Position numbers and translations under genes: made by a program. Positions 26,008 through 33,168 of a stretch of DNA of 36,559 nucleotides are shown piece after piece. Source of the DNA: Barthelona sp. PAP020 (taxonomy: Eukaryota > Metamonada: BaSk clade); assembly GCA_040182905.1 (NCBI GenBank), contig JARQWU010000083.1, positions 1 to 36,559 of the forward strand, written 5' to 3'. The notes beneath the pieces are model-generated. The model searched no databases. It was not told where the DNA came from and saw only the letters and a list, made by a program, of their open reading frames with translations. Positions within the stretch are counted from its first letter, which is position 1, and each line of letters opens with the position of its first letter.

Positions 26008-27111
26008 CTATTGAATGGAACAACAAAATCCAGCAAAACATCCACCTTCTGAATTTCCATCATCAAATAGGAAGGCCTTCTTATTTTCTTCAATATTTTC
26101 AACAGATTTTACTAACTTTGCGAAAAAAATATCACCACAAATGGTTTCAAATTCGTTGGCTATATCAGGTTCCAGCCATTCCATTATTTTGTCGAAACAA
26201 TCTTTCAATTCATCATCAGGGCAATCAATAATACATCTTTTGAAAAATTTAGTGACCCAAATAACATATTCTTGAATCCTACTGTCAGCTATTAGTTTTA
26301 AAATGTTTGAACAATCACAATTACGCTCATAAAATAGCATAATAATGTCAAACAAAGAATTCTTATTGGAAACATTCATCTCATTCGACCAAACAATTTT
26401 GGATATTTTGAAACATTTCTCAAAAACTGTATATCCTAAATTATTTTTTAAATCTAAATCAACACATTTGTGTTTATCAGTTACAGTTCCAAAGGAAAGT
26501 AAAAATGAAACAATTTCAACATCAAACGTTTGAACGGCAATAAATATAGCACTCTCCCCTTCATAATTTTGATAATTTACATTAATGCCTTCATTACATG
26601 TTAAATTGGATATGCATAATTTATGTTTGTGCATAATAGCAGTTTGCAGCAGATCAATTTCCTTGTCAAATATTATTCCTTCATTTATTACTTTGATATC
26701 ATATTCTAACAAATTTTCTATCCGCTTTTCATAAACATCAATGGTTGCATTGACTTCTTCCAATGATTTTCCACCAATGAAAGACATTTTTTCAAAAGCA
26801 ATTCTTTGAGTAATGGTTTCAATATTAGCCATTTTCTTTCCAGAATGAATTGGATATCCACAACTTGCCAAACAACACTCAAAATTTTCTTTCTCTTTAT
26901 TAACATTCAAATAATAATTATCCATAAATTCTTTAAATACTTTCGGTGATTTCAAGTAATACAAATATGGAAAAGTTCTTTCATTTTCTATTTCGAAGAA
27001 ATTTATTTCTTCAATTCTTACATAATCCTCTTTTTTTGGCAAATTACCTTCTTTTGCATCTATAAATTTGGAAGAATCGTATTTTTCTCCCAATTTGTAA
27101 TCTTGTGTCAT
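26008..27111 (-). CDS. Ankyrin protein with a C-terminal CaaX box
   Basis: A 367-residue protein. The N-terminal half (1-150) is not recognised. Residues about 150-260 hold ankyrin-type repeats of the loose kind: EIDLLQTAIMHKHKLCISNLTC, then GINVNYQNYEGESAIFIAVQ and VEIVSFLLSFG. The C-terminal 100 residues are helical, ending in a Gly/Cys-rich tail GGCFAGFCCSIQ. The last four residues, CSIQ, form a CaaX box (C364) with another cysteine just before it, which predicts farnesylation and possibly palmitoylation, so membrane attachment (inference). Such ankyrin proteins are abundant in trichomonads. It is tandem with the M23 protein gene on the minus strand. Start ATG at 27111. Confidence 0.82.
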   Translation of the reverse strand: MTQDYKLGEKYDSSKFIDAKEGNLPKKEDYVRIEEINFFEIENERTFPYLYYLKSPKVFKEFMDNYYLNVNKEKENFECCLASCGYPIHSGKKMANIETITQRIAFEKMSFIGGKSLEEVNATIDVYEKRIENLLEYDIKVINEGIIFDKEIDLLQTAIMHKHKLCISNLTCNEGINVNYQNYEGESAIFIAVQTFDVEIVSFLLSFGTVTDKHKCVDLDLKNNLGYTVFEKCFKISKIVWSNEMNVSNKNSLFDIIMLFYERNCDCSNILKLIADSRIQEYVIWVTKFFKRCIIDCPDDELKDCFDKIMEWLEPDIANEFETICGDIFFAKLVKSVENIEENKKAFLFDDGNSEGGCFAGFCCSIQ

Positions 27112-27252
27112 TGAAAAATATCAATACGAAAAATTCTTAAAAATTCAAATTCACAACCTGATGAAAATTAGAAAAAAATAAATATAGGTTAAAAATTCAT
27201 TTACAAAAAAGAGTCAAATTTTTTTTTAAAAAAAAATTCCGTTAAAAATCCA

Positions 27253-28179
27253 TCATGCAAGAATTGCAACACCCTCAGGGTCGAGAATATCTGATCTTCT
27301 TTGATAATTTCTATAAGGAACATAGTCATAATGTTTGTTAGTTCTTTGAGTCAAACCACCACTTGCAGTTCCGGCATAAACTTCAAGGTGTAACATATAT
27401 GATCTGGCAGAACTGGTATTTTTAATAATTTTTCCAATAACTTCACCTTTAGAAACTCTATTACCAGCTCTCTTTGATGATTCAATTTCACAATATCTGG
27501 CAATAGATCCATCATCATTTTTGACTTCCAAAGCATATGTGCCTGAATAAAACAAATAGTAATTCAAAACAGTTCCAGAGGTCATGGCAACAACAGAAGT
27601 TCCAGCACCATTATAGGGAATTAAATCAGCACCAGCATGAGCTCTTCCACTCCCTCTGGCTGCACCAAACTTACGTCCTCCAGTAATAGGATAGATACTA
27701 GATTTTACAGGAAATACCCAACCAGCACTTTTTCTTTTTTTCCAAAAATCGGAAGCATTGGATGCTCCACCATCACATGCTCCAAGATAATCGGCAGAAA
27801 CATATTCTCCAGCACCAACTGCAGCCCAACCATTAACGGTGGAAAGAATTGTGACTTTACTCATATGGGACAATGTCCTAACAATTGAATAAGATTGACC
27901 AGGTCCCGAACGAACATGCAAAGATGTTGCAAGAACACATTTGGTTTGGGTTGAACAATCAGCTAAATAGGTGGAAGAACAGTAATTACCATCAGAAAGT
28001 TTGGCCCAACCATTGGAATAAGAACTAACTGAAACAGTGGCACCTTTTGTAACTGTTTTAACAACAGAATAAAGAGTACTTGGTCCTGACCTGATATTTA
28101 AAGTGGTTGCAGTAACACATTGAGTTTTGGCATAAATTGCAACAAAAGACAAAATGAAAATGAGAAGAAATTCCTTCAT
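27253..28179 (-). CDS. Secreted protein with two SH3b domains and an M23/LytM domain
   Basis: A probable secreted peptidoglycan-binding hydrolase of 308 residues. The signal peptide is MKEFLLIFILSFVAIYA (1-17). Two bacterial SH3 domains follow (about 18-75 and 78-136), each with the signature LNIRSGPS or LHVRSGPG and NGWA. The M23 (lysostaphin/LytM) domain covers about 150-290. Zinc ligands are present: H181 and D185 in HAGAD, and H264 in MLHLEVY. The usual catalytic histidines are replaced: RYCEI has E231, and M262 replaces the first H of HxH. I recall a bacterial subfamily with the same RYGEI and MLHFEMY forms, so it need not be inactive. Bacterial origin with host-like base composition is likely. 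The start is the ATG at 28179, preceded by an unneeded GTG-ATT. Confidence 0.9.
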   Translation of the reverse strand: MKEFLLIFILSFVAIYAKTQCVTATTLNIRSGPSTLYSVVKTVTKGATVSVSSYSNGWAKLSDGNYCSSTYLADCSTQTKCVLATSLHVRSGPGQSYSIVRTLSHMSKVTILSTVNGWAAVGAGEYVSADYLGACDGGASNASDFWKKRKSAGWVFPVKSSIYPITGGRKFGAARGSGRAHAGADLIPYNGAGTSVVAMTSGTVLNYYLFYSGTYALEVKNDDGSIARYCEIESSKRAGNRVSKGEVIGKIIKNTSSARSYMLHLEVYAGTASGGLTQRTNKHYDYVPYRNYQRRSDILDPEGVAILA

Positions 28180-28362
28180 AATCACAAAAAAATATGTTGA
28201 AATGAAATGAAATCAAACAGAATCTTTTTCTCCAAAAGTAAATATTTTACAAATTTTCACTTTCATTCTCTTACACAATCTGTAACATCCCCCAATTTAT
28301 TGAAAAACAACAATTAAAAAAAAATAAAATAATTTCTTTTCAAAAAATGTTTTTGGGATAAG

Positions 28363-29655
28363 ATGGAATTTACAGAGAAATATTCACAAAATATTCAAAC
28401 AAAATTTTCTCCAGATGGTACAAAATTAGCAACTGTTGTCTCTGCCAAATTGATTGTTCGTGATTCAATCACTTTGGAAAATTTACAAATGTTCGAATGC
28501 ATAGATGTTGTGACACAAATTGAATGGTCTCCCAACAATCGATTTATCCTAATAATTTATTCAAAGCAAAATTTGTTGGTAGCTTTTGATTTAGATAATC
28601 CTTCATGGAAATGTAATATTGATTCTGGATTAATGGGAATACGTTGGGCTGCGTTTTCTCCATCTTCTACACATATTTTAACTTTATCTCAACAAAATGT
28701 TAGATTTTCCATTTATAACATTGAAGAACGTTCTGCAAAATATATTGACTCTCCAAAGAATGAAAATTGCATAAGGTTCAATGATAGTGGTGATTTGTTC
28801 TTTATTGTTACCAACAATAAGGCAATTGATCAATTGTCAATATTGGAATTTCCTAATTGGACAATTAGACACTCATTTAACCTAGATTCTTTTGATTGTA
28901 ATGAAATAAGAATATTAAATGGTACAGTCATAGTCATTGACAGTCCAATTGAATATAAGTTATTGGGATATTCTTTTTTGGGCAAATTGCAGTTTAATTA
29001 TCGGGCATATTCAGATGGATTAGGAATTAAGTCACTTGATATTGGAAGAGATAGAGATAGAAAGAAAGAATTAATTTCTATTGGATCTTATGATCAAAAA
29101 GTTCGATTATATGATTGTTTACTTCGAAAAGTTGTGTATGAGTTCAACCATTTATCAATTATTGATGATGATGACAGTGATGTGTCTGGTGAGAAGCAAC
29201 TGATTGTTTACAGAGAAGTTAGCAGTGTAAATGGAAAATACTTTGAAATATGTAACAACAAAATAAAATTGGAGAATAAAAAAGTACCATTGATGGCCAA
29301 TCCACCAATAGGTATTGGTCTGAATAAGTTTTCTTCAAATGGAAGATATTTAGCGACAATAAATGATAATATGCCAAAAGTAGTTTGGATTTGGTCTATT
29401 GAACACCTAAAATTAAAGTCTTTAGTTATAATGGAATATCCAATCACTGCTGTATGTTGGCATCCCAGAATTAGTGTTTTAGCCATTTGCAATGGAACGG
29501 AATCTGTTGGGTTTTGGGATGAAGAAAATTGTTCTCATTTGGAATTGCCTCAAGACGATTTTTTCTGTTCAAGCATTGATTTTAATGATCAAGGGGTAAT
29601 TCTAGCACAAAATAGTATCCATTTTTGTTGTGGTTATCCTGAGATCATTGATTAA
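28363..29655 (+). CDS. WRAP73: WRAP73 (WDR8) WD40 centrosomal protein
   Basis: WRAP73 is a WD40 protein of centrosomes and basal bodies, needed for spindle anchoring and ciliary vesicle formation; in fungi its relative works with SSX2IP/Msd1. This 430-residue protein (human about 460) matches the family from the start: MEFTEKYSQ..., TKFSPDGTKLATVVSAKLIVRD, then TQIEWSPNNRFIL and a repeat with WKCNIDSGLMGIRW. It also keeps the later blades YSDGLGIKSLDIG and GSYDQKVRLYD, and the final AVCWHPRISVLAICNG. Start ATG at 28363; an upstream out-of-frame ATG at 28346 ends after four codons. Divergent from the M23 gene (183 bp between starts) and convergent with the CCDC112-like gene. Confidence 0.9.
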   Translation: MEFTEKYSQNIQTKFSPDGTKLATVVSAKLIVRDSITLENLQMFECIDVVTQIEWSPNNRFILIIYSKQNLLVAFDLDNPSWKCNIDSGLMGIRWAAFSPSSTHILTLSQQNVRFSIYNIEERSAKYIDSPKNENCIRFNDSGDLFFIVTNNKAIDQLSILEFPNWTIRHSFNLDSFDCNEIRILNGTVIVIDSPIEYKLLGYSFLGKLQFNYRAYSDGLGIKSLDIGRDRDRKKELISIGSYDQKVRLYDCLLRKVVYEFNHLSIIDDDDSDVSGEKQLIVYREVSSVNGKYFEICNNKIKLENKKVPLMANPPIGIGLNKFSSNGRYLATINDNMPKVVWIWSIEHLKLKSLVIMEYPITAVCWHPRISVLAICNGTESVGFWDEENCSHLELPQDDFFCSSIDFNDQGVILAQNSIHFCCGYPEIID

Positions 29656-29777
29656 AATTGTAAAAGCGATTTTTTTTTTTCAATAATTTGTTTATTGCCC
29701 AATGTCCACACTTAGAACTAATTTTAAAATGGAAGAAAAAAAAATTACAATTTTACAATTACGTTTCAACATTATTG

Positions 29778-30926
29778 TTACAAATCTTTTCGCCATGAAG
29801 GCACATTAATGTGTCTTGCAGATGGAATATAGAGTTCATTATTGGTTGTGCTTTCTTCCTCTTCTTCCACTTGAACACGATGCGTGAGAGATTGTGTATG
29901 TTTAAACAACCTTTCAGGATTTCTTTCAACCTCTATTCTGCTTGTGGCCAACTTTTCAGCAAGATCAAAAGCAGTTTCACGTTTATTTTTTCTGCTAATT
30001 GCTCTTTTACGTTTTTGCAACATTTGTTCTGATCTTTCTTTTATGTGAGGAATCCTGGAGTGCATTTCATTTTCTTTCTTTTGTTTTAGAAATTCTTGAT
30101 GTTTCATCTTTTCAACTCTCATTAATTCTTCATCATGAGCCTTTTGTGATTTATACTGTGCAACTAATTTTTTTTTTAACGCAAGTTGTGCCTCTGTTTT
30201 TTCCTTCAATTCTTGCTTTTCTTTTAACAATTGTTGTTCTTTCATTATATTATCTTCAAGACTCTTTGCTTGTTTCTCTTTTTTCCAAATGGATATTTTT
30301 TCTTTAATTTTTGCCCTTTCTGCAGGTGTACGCTCATGAACTTTTTCTTTATATCCACTTGATGAAAAACTAACAGAATCAGGCAATAAATCTGCGTATG
30401 GATAATCTTTTTTGGCACTACGAACTGAATCACGTTCTTGCAACCATGCAGGAACAGACACATTAGAATTTACATTTTTAGTCACATCTTCTTTGCTTAT
30501 CTTGTCATAATTTTTCTTTAGTTCAACAATTTCAGTTTCTAAATTTTGAATGTTTTTTGACAATTTAGTAAATCTAATGGCAAATCGTTCTTTTGATTTC
30601 GATAAATAATTTTCAATTTCTTCTAATGCTTTATCAACAGTTTGAAAACTACCAGAAGATGGTTGGTTTTGTATCAAACTCATTTTTGAAGAAAAGGTCA
30701 GTTGATATTGACGTAATTTAAACAAAAATCCTTTCAGTTTTTGAGTTTCATTCTCAAAATGGATATTAGAACGACTTACATCTTGAATAATAGGATGTAA
30801 AACATCAGACAAAATTCGAATTGGTTGAGTGATTGATGAGAATGTATCATGATTTTGTTTGTTAAATTCAATCTGCAAACGTCGATACTCTTGAATCCAA
30901 CTACTCTTAGAAATAAATTTAGTCAT
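29778..30926 (-). CDS. CCDC112-like coiled-coil protein
   Basis: A 382-residue coiled-coil protein that resembles CCDC112, a centriolar satellite protein in animals. Seen: an N-terminal WIQEYRRLQIEF helix, a middle linker with AWLQERD, then RTPAERAKIKEKISIWKKEKQ and a long Lys/Glu-rich helix (about 200-320), and a C-terminal conserved tail ending HINVPSWRKDL. The IxxWKxEK pattern and the closing P-SWR tail are what suggest the CCDC112/CCDC148 group; this rests on memory of the family. Convergent with WRAP73 (122 bp between stops) and divergent from UTP11 with only 46 bp between start codons. Confidence 0.7.
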   Translation of the reverse strand: MTKFISKSSWIQEYRRLQIEFNKQNHDTFSSITQPIRILSDVLHPIIQDVSRSNIHFENETQKLKGFLFKLRQYQLTFSSKMSLIQNQPSSGSFQTVDKALEEIENYLSKSKERFAIRFTKLSKNIQNLETEIVELKKNYDKISKEDVTKNVNSNVSVPAWLQERDSVRSAKKDYPYADLLPDSVSFSSSGYKEKVHERTPAERAKIKEKISIWKKEKQAKSLEDNIMKEQQLLKEKQELKEKTEAQLALKKKLVAQYKSQKAHDEELMRVEKMKHQEFLKQKKENEMHSRIPHIKERSEQMLQKRKRAISRKNKRETAFDLAEKLATSRIEVERNPERLFKHTQSLTHRVQVEEEEESTTNNELYIPSARHINVPSWRKDL

Positions 30927-30972
30927 TTAAAGCCAAATCATAAAAACAAAAAATATTTCTTTTTTCAAAACT
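30927..30972. promoter_or_regulatory. Compact bidirectional promoter region (46 bp)
   Basis: These 46 bp separate the divergent start codons of the CCDC112-like gene (ATG at 30926, minus) and UTP11 (ATG at 30973, plus). The stretch is T/A-rich with a TTCTTTTTTC tract. Both 5' UTRs must be very short or the transcripts must overlap. No separate core element can be identified. Confidence 0.5.
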
Positions 30973-31695
30973 ATGGTTAATTTAAAGAAATTTGGTCCGA
31001 ATCGAGCTCATAAAGAGCGTAGTCAACTTTCAAAGCGTCAACATTTGGGTTTATTGGAGAAACATAAAGATTATGTTTTGAGAGCAAGATCTTATCAAAA
31101 AAAGAAAAAATTAGTAAAACAAATGACAGCAAAAGCAAGACAAAGAAATCCTGAGGAGTTTTATTTCAACATGTTGAATTTAAAGAAAACAAAAGATGGT
31201 CTGAAGAATAAATATCCTAAAAGTTTCACTCAAGAAGATATAGAATTATTAAAGAGCCAAGATTATACATATTTATCATTGAAATTGAATGAAGAAATGC
31301 GAAAAGTAGAAAAAATTGAAAATCAATTGAAAGCTTTGCAACCGGTTTCTAAAACAATAAATTCTTTGTCTTTAGTTGAAGATAATGCAGAAGATGAAGA
31401 TTCTCACAGTTTTCAAGATGAGGATTCTCAGTATTTTGAGTCGGGCAGTGAAAGTGATGATGATATTGACACAAATCATAATAGAATTGAAGAAAATTTC
31501 ACATCATCGAAAGATAGTCTTAATATTGATGACCTTAAAAAAAAATTAGATTTAGCAAGACATAGAATGGAAAAATTATATGAATTGACCAGTTTTCAAA
31601 AACATTCAAATCGAAAAATGAAAGGTGGACCTTCTGTTTCCAAGGAAGTTTCCAGCAAAAAAGTCGCTCAAATGATTACCCCAAGAAATAGATAA
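30973..31695 (+). CDS. UTP11: UTP11, U3 snoRNP/SSU processome component
   Basis: UTP11 is a subunit of the small-subunit processome that processes 18S pre-rRNA in the nucleolus. This 240-residue protein (human 253, yeast 250) starts with the family pattern: MVNLKKFGPNRAHKERSQL, then RQHLGLLEKHKDYVLRARSY and NPEEFYFNML, then GLKNKYPKSFTQEDIELLKSQD and YLSLKLNEEMRKVEKIENQL, all of which are conserved. The C-terminal half has an acidic insert (about 138-170) followed by a basic end. The match is unambiguous over the first 120 residues. Confidence 0.95.
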   Translation: MVNLKKFGPNRAHKERSQLSKRQHLGLLEKHKDYVLRARSYQKKKKLVKQMTAKARQRNPEEFYFNMLNLKKTKDGLKNKYPKSFTQEDIELLKSQDYTYLSLKLNEEMRKVEKIENQLKALQPVSKTINSLSLVEDNAEDEDSHSFQDEDSQYFESGSESDDDIDTNHNRIEENFTSSKDSLNIDDLKKKLDLARHRMEKLYELTSFQKHSNRKMKGGPSVSKEVSSKKVAQMITPRNR

Positions 31696-31835
31696 TGAAA
31701 ACTTGCGGTTTATAAATAGTCTATATTTTATTTTAAAATGTGAAATTCAAAAATTAATCTGAATGTAAGCTCCTTCAACTAGTTTTGTTTGAGATTGAAA
31801 AGCAAGATTTTTTTTTCATTAAAAAGAGAAAGAGA

Positions 31836-32696
31836 ATGCATCCCGAAGTTGTGGAAAAATTGCAACAAATAAGAGAAGAAAGAGGATTTATTGCAAAAGA
31901 TTGGATTGAAAAGAAAATTCAAATTGTTATTGATTATTTTCGTAACTCTGGTTTAAAAGCATGTTGTTTAGGTTTATCTGGAGGAATTGATTCTTCAGTT
32001 ACATTGGCTTTGATGAAAGAAGTTCAAAAAGCTCCAAACAGTCCACTTGAAAGAGTTTTGGCAATTGCAATGCCTATTCATTCAACGTCTAGTATTCAAA
32101 ATCGTGCGTATGAAGTTGCAAACGCAATAGATGCTGAAATTGTTACTGTTGATCAATCTGCAGTGTTTGATATGTTGAAACCAACCATTGATAATGCTTT
32201 AAAAATGGAAGGAAATGCTTTTGCTGGTGGACAATTAAGAAGTTATATGAGAACTCCTGTCAATTATTATGTTGCCCAACTATTGTCTCAAGCTGGACAA
32301 CCTTGTGTTGTCATGGGTACTGGAAATCAAGATGAAGATGGATATCTTTATTATTTTTGTAAAGCTGGTGATGGAGTTGCTGATCTTCAAGTTATTGCAG
32401 ATCTTCACAAGTCCGAAGTGTTCAAAGTTGGAGCTGCGTTGAATCTTCCATCTTCTGTTTTGGATGCACCACCATCTGCTGATTTATGGGAAGGACAAAC
32501 TGATGAGGAAGAACTTGGTGTAAGCTATGATTATGTTGAACTGTATACTACGTTAAAAAAGAATGCTGTGGCACTTGAAGATTGGAAAAAGCAATTGTCA
32601 AAAGAAGCCTTGGATGATTTTTTAAGGGCGCAAGAAATTATTGAAAGAGTTCATTACCGCAATAAACATAAAGAAACATATCCTATCAACTTATAA
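31836..32696 (+). CDS. nadE: Ammonia-dependent NAD synthetase, bacterial type
   Basis: This enzyme converts nicotinic acid adenine dinucleotide, ATP and ammonia to NAD+. It is 286 residues, with the PP-loop signature LGLSGGIDSSVTLALM near residues 45-60, the YMRTPVNYYVAQLL segment, MGTGNQDEDGYLYYFCKAGDG (NaAD/ATP binding), and IADLHKSEVFKVG followed by PPSADLWEGQTDEEELG, all characteristic. There is no N-terminal nitrilase (glutaminase) domain, so it must use free ammonia, unlike NADSYN1 of most eukaryotes. The start is the first in-frame ATG (31836); the upstream frame begins with TTG and is low-complexity. Probably acquired from bacteria; similar genes occur in anaerobic protists. Confidence 0.94.
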   Translation: MHPEVVEKLQQIREERGFIAKDWIEKKIQIVIDYFRNSGLKACCLGLSGGIDSSVTLALMKEVQKAPNSPLERVLAIAMPIHSTSSIQNRAYEVANAIDAEIVTVDQSAVFDMLKPTIDNALKMEGNAFAGGQLRSYMRTPVNYYVAQLLSQAGQPCVVMGTGNQDEDGYLYYFCKAGDGVADLQVIADLHKSEVFKVGAALNLPSSVLDAPPSADLWEGQTDEEELGVSYDYVELYTTLKKNAVALEDWKKQLSKEALDDFLRAQEIIERVHYRNKHKETYPINL

Positions 32697-32792
32697 ATGC
32701 AAAATAAATATTTTTTTTTTTGGACATGTTTTCATTTGAAGAACAAAAACTTTATACACAGTAAATGATCCCCATAATTAATCTTTTTATTC

Positions 32793-33086
32793 ATGAGAAG
32801 GACTGGTGACATTTTAAGTCCAACAAACATTGATAATTTCAAAAGATTAATAACCAACCAAAGGAATTCTCAATATTTACAAGTAGTTCCTTTAAGTCCA
32901 ACTGAACATCTGTTGGATGAAAATATCTCATTGAATGAAGAAGAAAAGTCAATCAAAAACAAAAACAAATCAAACAGTGATTTCTTAATGATTTTCTTTC
33001 TTATTGTGATAGTTTTAATAGTCGTTGTCAAAATTATATTGATGCACAAAGAAGAACAAACAAAATTGAATCGTCTTTTCTTTTAA
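32793..33086 (+). CDS. Small tail-anchored membrane protein
   Basis: A 97-residue protein with a polar, acidic-to-basic N-terminal part and a single strongly hydrophobic segment near residues 65-87 (FLMIFFLIVIVLIVVVKIILM), followed by a short charged tail. The layout (cytosolic N-terminus, single C-terminal membrane anchor) is that of a tail-anchored protein, as in small SNAREs, but no SNARE heptads are evident. Not recognised. It lies between NadE and the large ankyrin gene in the same direction. Confidence 0.7.
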   Translation: MRRTGDILSPTNIDNFKRLITNQRNSQYLQVVPLSPTEHLLDENISLNEEEKSIKNKNKSNSDFLMIFFLIVIVLIVVVKIILMHKEEQTKLNRLFF

Positions 33087-33168
33087 TTTAATAAATATGT
33101 GTGAAAAAACAATTTTTATTTTCTGTTGTTTTTAGTATCATCTTCCTATTTTTCTTTTTTAATATGAA

